64,000 nt of DNA, from positions 10,560,899-10,624,898 of the forward strand of contig OZ007517.1 in NCBI GenBank assembly GCA_963931865.1. The letters run 5' to 3'. Under the pieces are notes generated by a model that was given only the letters and a program-made list of their open reading frames with translations, was not told where the DNA came from and did not search any database. Shown one piece after another: positions 50,108-60,200 of the stretch (the first letter of the stretch is position 1; each line of letters opens with the position of its first letter). The stretch comes from Axinella damicornis. Lineage: Eukaryota > Porifera > Demospongiae > Axinellida > Axinellidae. Position numbers and translations under genes: made by a program.

Positions 50108-52411
50108 CCTATCTATCTACCTATCTAAGGAGCCATACCTTAAAAGGAACTATCTTCTCCCAGAGGCCACTAAACACCTGTTGGCCATGCAATGAACTGT
50201 ACATTACAGCAGGCAGTGACACAAATCTTATGGAACTATACCCCTAGCCTCGTTTGCAGCAGGCCCTGCCCAGCTTCTCATTGCTGGGCAGGGCCTGGGA
50301 ACAAGGCTACTACACCCCAGCAGTTATCATTGAGTGACACATGCAGTGTTCACTAAACGTTGATTCACCCGAGCAGCCATGTTGAAGTCCTGTAGTCGGT
50401 GCAAACTTTCCATCAGTAGAGTCAGTGACTTCACTGGGACAGATGTGGAGCTGCACGGAGGGAACGGACAATGTGAGTTTAGAGACCAGTGTGACAATTG
50501 TTCTTGTTAACTCTATGTGTGCATGTGCACACGAGCACTGGGAGCTCACCTGGATACCAACTGTGTCAGCGTCTTCAGAGCATCCTCAGGGCAGTTGGCC
50601 AGGGAGAAACAGTTGGCCATGGCCACCTGAACTTCAGCAGGGGCAGACGAAATGTCTCCATAGTTCTGAGGGTAACAGATTGGTTGCTAAATTCAACACA
50701 AAGTTTGCAATCACATTTTCTTCTGAGCAGGGTGTGTGCGAAGAATGAGCCCCAAAGGTCCTTTACGATTTCTGCACTTGTCCATACAACTGTACATATC
50801 ATGTGAGCAAAATGACACCAGGCATGAGTTTGACGAACTACTAGCCTCGTTCCCAGGACGCGGCCTGGGAACGAGGCTAGGTGAGCTACTTGCACCATGT
50901 GATCTCGGTCGTCGATGCTGAGGAGCAGAAGGAACGCAGACGTGATGCTGATTAAGAGCTGACTCCTGAAGTGAGCACGAGTTGCAAACAGTGATATAAG
51001 CCTCATTCCCAGGCCGTTATTCCCTCTCCCTGCGTGGCCTGGGAACGAAGCTAACAGCGGTAGTACTGTCCATAGTCAACGGAATGATGACGGCTGCCTG
51101 TCACCCAGGGCATACTATACCGCAAGCAACGAAAAGCTGGGCGGGGCCTGGGAACGAGGCTAAGGTGAGAGTGTTGGCATGAGGGTAACTGAGCGGATGG
51201 GACGGAGGCATTTGTGCCCCTAATATTAATGACAGATGTAGGTGAACCTCCCTTCCCCCCTCCCCAACGGAATACAAGATCAGGCAACCTTTTCAACGAG
51301 CTCCCTCGCAGCATCAGCACGGTTCAGAGGACCCAGTATCTCCACCTCCAGGGTGTCCAGCGAAGGGTCACTTCCCAAGTGGCACACGCTGCAGGCCTGG
51401 TGGAAATAGCCGTAGCTGCAGAAGACTTGCACCGACTGGTTGAGAAACTCCGTGTCTCCCTGTATGGGCCGAATCAATCAACCAGTGTGGGTGTGTCACA
51501 GCATAGAGGGCTCACCGTGAGGCCCGAGGTAGCCATGAACTGCACCGCCTCCTCCACCAGTCCCTCCGAGAGCAAGGCTCCCACAAAATGTAGCGAACAC
51601 CTGTCAGAGAAATGGCTGCTTTGAAATGCAATATATACATTGGGAGGTCATACCAAGAGTTCATAACAATAAGAGTGTGCAATACCATATGGTATCATCA
51701 AGTACCACCATCCATCACGGCAGTATGACAATCAGTGGTGAAGTAGTAGTAGCAGCTGCATGCTCCCTGGGTGAAATTGTGATTACTACAGAGTTTACAC
51801 AGCCTATGTACATGTTGACCACACTGTTTGCCACCTCATATAATTACACTGCCAAGAAGGTGGTAGTGGATACCATATGGCAGTTGCACACTCATATTGT
51901 TACGAACTCTTGGTCATACACACTCTAGTCACACACACACACACATCTTATCCATCTCCCATCCACGAGCTAGCATGTCTTCTCTGACAGCCCTCGCAGC
52001 CTCTGCACTGCTTATCTTCTCACACAGCCTCAGGATGGAGGGGTAGAGGGTGGGGGTCACACAACCCAGCTGTTTAGCTTTCTCCCACAAGTCCAGTGCA
52101 TCCTCGTACCGACCTTGGCTGGGAGGGGGGAAAAAGCACAATTTTTGCTTGCCAGCAATAGTGTTCCACATACACACAATCACGCATGCTGTTTTGTGTG
52201 GCCATTTGTTTTGGGTTGTTTCTATTGCACCTGAGGGGCAACCTAGGTAACTTATTTCTTCTCAATTTTTAGGGGAAGGCCCAAGTGACCCTGAAGATGA
52301 AAGATATATCCCAGAACCTGGGACTTCTGGGTCCACAATTTTTGTATTCGTTGGTGGGCAATGGCAGCTAGCGAGACGAGTGTGCAGAATAGCCTGGTAG
52401 TCCAGACCCCC

Positions 52412-52442
<31 letters not shown>

Positions 52443-53864
52443 TTGCCCCTGCCTATGTATGACTACGTACAGACTTCAGTTCTTTGTGAGGTCTGTGACT
52501 ACAGCAGCAGTTTATCAGTCCATCAGATGAATTTGTTATACATGCACAGGAAGCAGTGCTTCAAATAGAATCACGTTCAGACATTTATGTAGTTCACTTT
52601 CAGTGGGTGAGCTTCTGCAATTAGAGGACTGGTCTTGTGACTCAATTCAGCTCTACACTTGGAGTCAACTTGCGTAGTCAGCTCATCAGAGGAAGCATGA
52701 GCAAAGAAGCCATCGACTGTGCCTTTGCCCACCTCAGAGCAGCAGGGATCGAGGGATTCCGCAGTGTGGGCTATATTCCCGGGAAGTGGTCTGGCGTGAC
52801 CATCGGAGCAGGAGTGGACTTGAGGTTTCAGACGCAGGAGGGACTCAAGAGGGAGTACAATGTACCCGAGGAGATTGTCATGAAGATCGCAAGGACTGGA
52901 TTCCTGGGAAAGATGGGATCAGACGTGGAAAAGGAGGGGAAAGTAGCCAACAGCTTGGTGCTCTCCCAGCAGGACGCGGAGACACTATCGAAGGGTTTCG
53001 TGGCTCGCCATTTGGCAGTTGTTGAGGATTATGCACAAAAGATGGACCAGAGAGCGGTCAATGTTCTCGTGTCTCTGCGTCACTTTGCTGGTGCACTGGG
53101 GAACACAAAGGGTCGTGTGCTGGCGAGGGAAGTTGACGGGAGAGTTAGGAACCTCGTCTGGGAAGCAATAAAGGGAAAAACTGCCACAACTGAGGACCTG
53201 AAGGGAGCACTGGAAGCCACCCGAGCTACTTACACTGCAGAAGAGAGAGCCATTCGGAATCGGATAACGAACGAAATTGACCATCTCCTTGGAAAGCATG
53301 CTTAAAAGACCTCTAGGATTCAGAGTGTTAGGAATTTTACACAATCTTATCGTACAATGTCAACACAATCTTGATCACTGTGTGTGTTTACCTGACATGC
53401 ATGTGTAGTCGCCACGGTGAGGAGAATGTGGCTGAAGGAGAGTAAAGCACGTCATGATATCGCCTAGTCTCACAAGCTAGACCATGTCGCTCAATTACAA
53501 CAGTGCTAATCCATGGGAGATTGAGGTCCAGTCCAGTTCCCAGACCCAAGGGTCTGATTCCCAGACTAATTGTGGTCTGGCTTGCAAAACTAGGCACTGG
53601 TGGCCTAATGGTACTCAGTACCGTAAAGTGACCTGCACTCACCGTAATGGTCGGTAGTTGGTGGGCATCGCTCACTGTAACATCTGGTGGTTCGCTCCTG
53701 GATCAACGCAGCTGCACATCTCTTGCAAATAGCCTGAAGGGAGACATGCATGGATGATAGGCAGTCGGTCCATTACCGGACCAGCCACTTACACACTGCC
53801 GCAGCGGAGGCAAGAGTTTGGAGCGCACGGTACTTACAACTCGTGGCACCAAGCAAAACATCAT
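47260..53864 (-). CDS. Pentatricopeptide-repeat-type mitochondrial protein (14 exons, about 674 aa)
   Basis: Exons in transcription order: 53864-53793, 53733-53643, 53431-53392, 52118-51945, 51600-51516, 51459-51289, 50665-50550, 50450-50369, 49803-49688, 49559-49364, 49325-49197, 48843-48694, 48153-47767, 47475-47260. All phases close to 675 codons. The N terminus (MMFCLVPRVVSTVRSK...) is Arg-rich without acids, like a mitochondrial import signal. The rest is helical. PPR-like units are clearest at the C terminus (EFYNLVMSAQGRLGG with GAKPDIQTYHILVDG, then CRICQDYKRAFFFLRMMNEYGLQPDLETFQELLK) and near aa 68-120 (QGRYEDALDLWEKAKQLG). PPR proteins bind organellar RNA. I cannot match it to PTCD1, PTCD3 or LRPPRC with confidence. 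Exon 3 (40 nt) and the 38-nt intron 49326-49363 are the weakest parts. A lysozyme-like gene lies inside intron 3 on the other strand. Confidence 0.65.
48995..49106. repeat. 112 bp near-perfect palindrome
   Basis: Two 56 bp arms meet without a spacer at CGGGG/CCCCG (49050/49051). Only one arm position differs (CCATTAG against the complement CCGTTAG). The outer ends are GTGCTGTTTAAGG and CCTTAAACAGCAC. It lies in the PPR intron between exons 11 and 12 and can extrude as a cruciform. It has no ORF and looks like a MITE reduced to its arms, or an inverted duplication. Confidence 0.95.
49940..50126 (+). repeat. (TATC)n/(CTAC)n microsatellite
   Basis: TATCTACC and TATC repeats in the PPR intron between exons 8 and 9, the same motif as in three LTN1 introns. 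Confidence 0.85.
50245..50309. mobile_element. Foldback element
   Basis: TAGCCTCGTTTGCAGCAGG pairs with GGGCCTGGGAACAAGGCTA, and the inner arms GGCCCTGCCCAGC and GCTGGGCAGGGCC pair exactly. It lies in the PPR intron after exon 8. Confidence 0.7.
50842..51053. mobile_element. Two foldback elements in one PPR intron
   Basis: 50842-50880 (TAGCCTCGTTCCCAGG, short loop, CCTGGGAACGAGGCTA) and 50998-51053 (AGCCTCATTCCCAGGCC paired with GGCCTGGGAACGAAGCT). A third solitary end, GGCCTGGGAACGAGGCTA, is at about 51147-51163. The clustering suggests repeated insertion into, or next to, earlier copies. Confidence 0.7.
52418..52441 (+). repeat. Poly-G tract of about 24 bases
   Basis: A G homopolymer in the large PPR intron 3, 250 bases upstream of the nested lysozyme-like gene. 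Confidence 0.85.
52697..53305 (+). CDS. Intronless phage/bacterial-type lysozyme (pesticin C-terminal-like), nested in the PPR gene
   Basis: A 202 aa frame starts at the first ATG (52697) and ends at TAA 53305; the frame stays open upstream to 52637 without an ATG. The N-terminal block IEGFRSVGYIP followed by SGVTIGAGVDL is the signature of the pesticin C-terminal/T4-lysozyme-like muramidase family. Candidate catalytic residues are E19, T35 and D41; the T-to-D spacing of six equals that in pesticin. The C-terminal half is helical (RAVNVLVSLRHFAG). No signal peptide is visible, so secretion would need a missed upstream exon. The gene has no intron, unlike every neighbour, and lies on the opposite strand inside PPR intron 3 (52119-53391). 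The family is mainly bacterial and phage, so acquisition by horizontal transfer is likely. If active it would cleave peptidoglycan (antibacterial or digestive role). Confidence 0.75.
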   Translation: MSKEAIDCAFAHLRAAGIEGFRSVGYIPGKWSGVTIGAGVDLRFQTQEGLKREYNVPEEIVMKIARTGFLGKMGSDVEKEGKVANSLVLSQQDAETLSKGFVARHLAVVEDYAQKMDQRAVNVLVSLRHFAGALGNTKGRVLAREVDGRVRNLVWEAIKGKTATTEDLKGALEATRATYTAEERAIRNRITNEIDHLLGKHA

Positions 53865-54269
53865 TGCTAGAGAAAGGAAGATGATAGGTTAGTTGCAATC
53901 TCTTAGGCCCTAGTCTATATATGTGCTTATATCATGGACTCAGCATGGCCAATGACGCCTCGCGCCTGCATGCAACTGTGACGTCATGACTGGTTCACCT
54001 GCAGGTGAACCAGTCACAGTTGCATGCACTGATCATGGGAAATTATATATCATTTGCACTTACTATAAACCCTCTGGCCTCGCCTCAGCTTAAACTGACA
54101 ACGCTATAGCTACAACGCTAGTGTCAGCTAGCTGCGGCTGAGCTGCTCCCGATCGATCCCACGTGTGCACCAGTTCCAGTTCCAAATAGTGCCCACCATA
54201 ACAAATAAATTGGATTTTTACGCGCGGAACTCGAATAAATTTGCAGTCTTTGGTCTATCAGGTCTATGG
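53865..54269. promoter_or_regulatory. Bidirectional promoter region between the PPR gene and ERCC6L2
   Basis: 405 bp between divergent ATGs. It contains a full CRE/ATF site TGACGTCA at 53979-53986 inside a 62 bp imperfect palindrome (53967-54028), and an ACGTG-type site near 54161. No TATA box is obvious. Sharing of control elements is inferred from the arrangement. Confidence 0.6.
53967..54028. repeat. 62 bp palindrome with an 8-base CRE-bearing bulge
   Basis: The left arm begins TGCATGCAACTGTGAC and the right arm ends GTCACAGTTGCATGCA, centred on ACCTGCAGGT. The arms (27 bp each) match exactly apart from an extra GTCATGAC on the left. That extra block completes the TGACGTCA site. Confidence 0.85.
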
Positions 54270-57200
54270 ATGGATGAGCTAGCGGAGCAGGAAGACACAG
54301 ACAGCGATGCCACTACGTGCGATCCGGACTGGTATGGGTGTGCGAGGGAGTGTAGCAAGCTGTAAAAAGTTAACTCGTTCACATGCAAAAACTGGCATGA
54401 CTATTTTTTTTTGGGGGGGGGGAACCATTTTCTACCATTTCGACATGCCATAATTAGCTGAAACAGCACTCCTGTTCTGTAGGGTGACTGATGTCTGCCA
54501 AGAATCTAACAACAAACCAAATTGGGCACGAACAGCATTCCTTTGTGAGTGACAGCGCACCATGTAGTCTGATATACCAGTGACACCATAGATAATATCA
54601 TCTATGCAGCAGACCAAGGATACACCCGTGACCGTGAAGCCAAGTCTTGTTTGCTACATGGACACTAGCTGCCACTCGTTGTGGAGGGCATCCTGCACGC
54701 ACAGCCTTGTTCCCAGGCCTTCTACACCTCCAGTTTATGATCGTTTACACTATTATGCAAAACTACTGTAAGCAATCAAAAAATGGCCTAAGAATGAGGC
54801 AGTCCAGCAGACTAATATGCTCGGTATCTTGGGCTAGGAAGGAGATATGAAGCTGGGATTTGCACCATTGTGATCAGCATGAATGGAGCATTCCAATGAT
54901 GTCCATTTTGTGGTAGGTTGAATTTTGACCCTGAATCATGAAAAACCATGGATTATAGCCTTTGGTCGAGTGCGATTTTTGACAAAAATTTGATCAACAT
55001 TAAAAATCATTTTAAGGACATCATTTGAAAGCTCTTTTTATGCTGATCACAATGGCACTATCCCCAGCTTCATATTTCATTCACATACCCATACCTAGTA
55101 CAACTTTCTCTTCCAAGTCAATTTCCATTGGTCCATGTTTGGCAGGAATGGCACATCAGTCACCCTATAGAACAGGAGTGCTGTTTCTGCCAATTTAGGC
55201 CAAAATTGGCATGTCAAAATGTGCCATAATTGGTAGAAAACGGTTTCCAAGTGTGCCACGAATACATACCACCGGTACCCACATGCAGGCTGCAAGACCT
55301 GTCTGCAGATATTGACATGATACCTGACACGCAGTGCAGCAATGGACCACACCCACTCACATCAACTCAGCTGCCGTCCTGCAAATACCCACACCGATCT
55401 GAACTACCGGTACCAAGCTGTGAAGAAGAGCTGCTTCCTGAACTGCCTATCCAAAACGGAGATGCTCGACACTGGAAAGAAATAAACGGTGGGCTACCAC
55501 TCTCTGTGGCTGGTGGTGATGATGAGCACAAAATGGACTGGAAAAATGACAAAAGACAGATGAAAAATTCACCGACTCTGGCTAGTGATCAGGAGGAGTA
55601 CCATATGGAGGTTGGGGAATCCCCCATTGCGGAGCTGTGGGTTGCCAGAAGGGGGAGGGATGCTGAGATGAAGAACGACGACTCAGACTACGGCAGTGTG
55701 GCTGAGACGGTCTTTTCAAGTCATGCCAAGTCTTCCCTATTTTGTGAAGAGCAACCACTCCAGAAGGATATGGGTGGGTAGAGTGCTAGAGTTGTATCAT
55801 CATTTAAATGGTGGCTAGGCCACCTCACTTCTGAGCTATTTCTTACTGTTAGGTTTTGATGAGCCGTTGTTTGAGAGGCCGCGATTCCCTCATTGTCCCA
55901 CCAATGCAAGGAGACCCCTCTTACTCTCGCCTCCTGGAGTAACACCTGCTGTTGAGGTACATAACGTAAACTGTCCATCCTCCTTTCTCTGGCTGCCATG
56001 TCTCGCACCTCATGGTGACACTCATAGAGCAAGGCAGAGATATCCCCTGAGGCCAACCCGGATGTAGCTTACCAACCCGGATGTAGCTATATAGCCAACC
56101 CGGATGTAGCTATATAGCCAACCCGGATGTAGCTATATAGCCCACCCGGATGTAGCTATATAGCCAACCCGGATGTAGCTATATAGCCAACCCGGATGTA
56201 GCTATATAGCCAACCCGGATGTAGCTATATAGCCAACCCGGTTGTAGCTATATAGCCAACCCGGATGTGGCTATATAGCCAACCCGGATGTAGCTATATA
56301 GCCAACCCGGTTGTAGCTATATAGCCAACCCGGATGTAGCTATATAGCCAACCCGGATGTAGCTATATAGCCAACCCGGATGTAGCTATATAGCCAACCC
56401 GGTTGTAGCTATATAGCCAACCCGGTTGTAGCTATATAGCCAACCCGGTTGTAGCTATATAGCCAACCCGGATGTAGCTATATAGCCAACCCGGATGTAG
56501 CTATATAGCCAACCCGGATGTAGCTATATAGCCAACCCGGATGTAGCTATATAGCCAACCCGGTTGTAGCTATATAGCCAACCCGGATGTAGCTATATAG
56601 CCAACCCGGTTGTAGCTATATAGCCAACCCGGTTGTAGCTATATAGCCAACCCGGATGTAGCTATATAGCCAACCCGGATGTAGCTATATAGCCAACCCG
56701 GTTGTAGCTATATAGCCAACCCGGATGTAGCTATATAGCCAACCCGGTTGTAGCTATATAGCCAACCCGGTTGTAGCTATATAGCCAACCCGGTTGTAGC
56801 TATATAGCCAACCCGGATGTAGCTATATAGCCAACCCGGTTGTAGCTATATAGCCAACCCGGTTGTAGCTATATAGCCAACCCGGTTGTAGCTATATAGC
56901 CAACCCGGTTGTAGCTATATAGCCAACCCGGTTGTAGCTATATAGCCAACCCGGTTGTAGCTATATAGCCAACCCGGTTGTAGCTATATAGCCAACCCGG
57001 TTGTAGCTATATAGCCAACCCGGTTGTAGCTATATAGCCAACCCGGTTGTAGCTATATAGCCAACCCGGTTGTAGCTATATAGCCAACCCGGATGTAGCT
57101 ATATAGCCAACCCGGTTGTAGCTATATAGCCAACCCGGATGTAGCTATATAGCCAACCCGGATGTAGCTATATAGCCAACCCGGTTGTAGCTATATAGCC

Positions 57201-60200
57201 AACCCGGTTGTAGCTATATAGCCAACCCGGTTGTAGCTATATAGCCAACCCGGATGTAGCTATATAGCCAACCCGGATGTAGCTATATAGCCAACCCGGT
57301 TGTAGCTATATAGCCAACCCGGATGTAGCTATATAGCCAACCCGGTTGTAGCTATATAGCCAACCCGGTTGTAGCTATATAGCCAACCCGGTTGTAGCTG
57401 TATAGCCAACCCGGATGTAGCTGTATAGCCAACCCGGTCGTAGCTATATAGCCAACCCGGTTGTAGCTATATAGCCAACCCGGTTGTAGCTATATAGCCA
57501 ACCCGGATGTAGCTATATAGCCAACCCGGATGTAGCTATATAGCCAACCCGGTTGTAGCTATATAGCCAACCCGGATGTAGCTATATGTACGTATAGCCA
57601 ACCCGGATGTAGCTATATGTACGTATAGCCAACCCGGATGTAGCTATGATCTGGGAATGTGGCCTGAGAATATGGTTAGGAATAGGGGTCTGGGAATGGG
57701 ACCTGGGATGATGCCGCAATGCATTCTGTGCAGATTCCTGCAACAGTAAACCAGTACCTGCGAGACTACCAGCAGCAGGGGGTGCGGTTTCTGTACAGCC
57801 GCTATCGGAGCAATGCAGGAGGTGTGCTGTGTGACGATATGGGTCTGGGAAAGACTGTGCAGGTGTGTGTACTTGTATGTATTGTGTATGTGTGATATAA
57901 AGTTCATAGAATCAGATCGTACCACGTAGAAGTCTGGTTTTCTCCAGGTGATAGCGTTCATGTGTGCTGTTCTCGGCAAGACCTGTACCAAGGCTGACGT
58001 CATGCTCACCAACCCAAGACAGGTAACAATGCAGCTCAGCAATTACATTTCATGGTAGTGTATAGTCACATGACCATCATGTGATTGTAGTGTCGAGTCA
58101 CATGATCACCAGTTGAAGTGTAGTCACTTGTTTGCTTCCTCTTCCAGCAGACGTGTGGGCGGGGCTGCTTCCTGGTGGTGTGTCCGAGCTCAGTACTGTA
58201 CAACTGGACCAATGAGATTGAGACTTGGAGTCACCTGAAATACGGGTGAGTGGCTGCATTAGTTGCTTTATGTACTTGGAGGCTGATAAGTCACAGGATT
58301 GTCATGTGATGCACCTCGCTGCAGAATGTTCTCATCTGGCTACAGATTTGTTTCCCACGTGATAAAACATTTTTAGCATAATCACATGTCGTCATGTGAT
58401 CCACTATGTTTGTGCTGTGAGTGTATCACACAGTGTAATCGCATGACTGTCATGTGATCCACTGTGTTTGAGCTGAGTGTATCACAGAGTGTAATCACAT
58501 GACTGTCATGTGGTCCACTATGTTTGTGTTGCAGTGTGCTGCAGAGTGTAATCACATGACTGTCATGTGATCCACTATGTTTGTGCAGGGTGTACCACAG
58601 AGGGAGGAAGAGTGAAGTGCTGGACAAAGTCAGGAGACGTAAACTAGACGTTGTCTTGACGACCCACGACACAACCAGAACCCATGTGGTGCGTGCACAG
58701 TGGTGCTGTGCATGGCTCATTGATCCTATCCTGCAACAGTGTGGGTAGTCTTTGAGACTGTGAGCATTTTGTTTCGGCTACCAGAGAATGCTCAAGAACT
58801 GGACCCATTCTTATCAGTACATTGGGTTGCATTAGTTTTGTTCCCAGGTCATTCCCACCGCCATTATTTGATCGCTTGCAGTATTTGGTAGCATCACCAC
58901 TGCACACTTCTCTGTGCATACTGCAAGCGATCAAATACTGGCAGTGGGAGTGGCCTGGGCTAGGGTAGCATCACCGCTGCCCACTTCTCCCCTTGATTGC
59001 TTCAAGCTGATTAAACTAATCTGTCTGTGACTATCATGTGATCTATGTTTGAATGTACTGTACACAAAAGGTGTATTAGTGAGTAATCACATGATTGTCG
59101 TGTGATCCACTGTGTGTGTCTCCCCACTGCAGGAGGAGTTGAACACTATTGACTGGTTGTCCATCATTTGCGATGAAGTGCAGGCCATTAAGGCACGCCC
59201 ACAACAATTACAGTTATAACTGCAATGCTGAAGTGGAGTATTCTGACCTGCAGGACAGATCAGCCATGCAGTCTGGTTTCTTGTCCTATAGGTCAATGTG
59301 CAGAGCGCTATGAGCTGGTATTCCCACATGGCGAGCTCCTTAACCTCTTGTCCTTGTCTTTTCTGTGTGCAGGGGACGACCGCTCAGGTGACCACAGCCA
59401 TGAACTCTCTCAGGGCCACAAGAAGGTGGAGTGTGCGAGTGTGTGGGTGGGGGGAGTGTGTGGGTGAGTGGGTGTTTGTGTACATGTGAGGGTGTGAGTA
59501 CCAGTTGTGATACCCTCCTAGGTTTGGTCTGACAGGGACTGCCCTACAGAACAACCTGACGGAGCTGTGGAGTATACTCAGCTGGTAGGTGGTAGATGTC
59601 AGGATGATTAGAGAGGAATGGAGCTCCTGGGAGGTTACCAGTATTTCTGTCTGCCAGGGCCAATCCAGGATGCCTGGATACCCTCTCGAGTTTCCATGAC
59701 AATGTTGAGAGGCCCATTTTGGAGGGACAGAAGTTTGACTGCACCAAGAGGCAGCTGGCTCAAGGAAGAAGGAGTAAGCCCCTGAGGAACGACTTTGGGA
59801 TTACTGTTACACCGTTCACCAGTCTAGCTGCTAGCCCCTCTCCGCCCAGGCATGAGAGGGGTTAGTGGCCAGACTGACCGTTCAGGTGTGCTGTTTGTCT
59901 CTTGTAGAGCTGTCAGAGTTGGAGGACCTGATGAAGGACTGCGTATTGCGGAGGACGAAAGTACTCATTGCTTCTCAGCTACCCAAGAAAGGTGCAGCAT
60001 TGTAAACTTTGTCGAGAGAAAGAACACTTCAGAATTTGTGCATGCATATGTGAAGCAGCTAACCGTTAAAAACATAGACTCTGATGTGTGTGATGGGATG
60101 TGATGTAACATCATGTGATGTCATGCAATGTCATGTGATGTCATGCAATGTCATGTGATCATAGTGATGTCATGTGATACCATGTGATCTCAGACTTGAT

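Noticed and set aside
47260..53864. Assignment of the PPR gene to PTCD3 (MRPS39)
   Set aside because: Length is similar (674 against 689 aa) and position in mitochondria is likely, but I could not recognise the characteristic N-terminal and PPR segments of PTCD3. Left without a symbol.
54165..54269. Earlier start for ERCC6L2 in the open frame from 54165
   Set aside because: The frame is open but has no ATG before 54270; the upstream part reads like promoter or 5' UTR.
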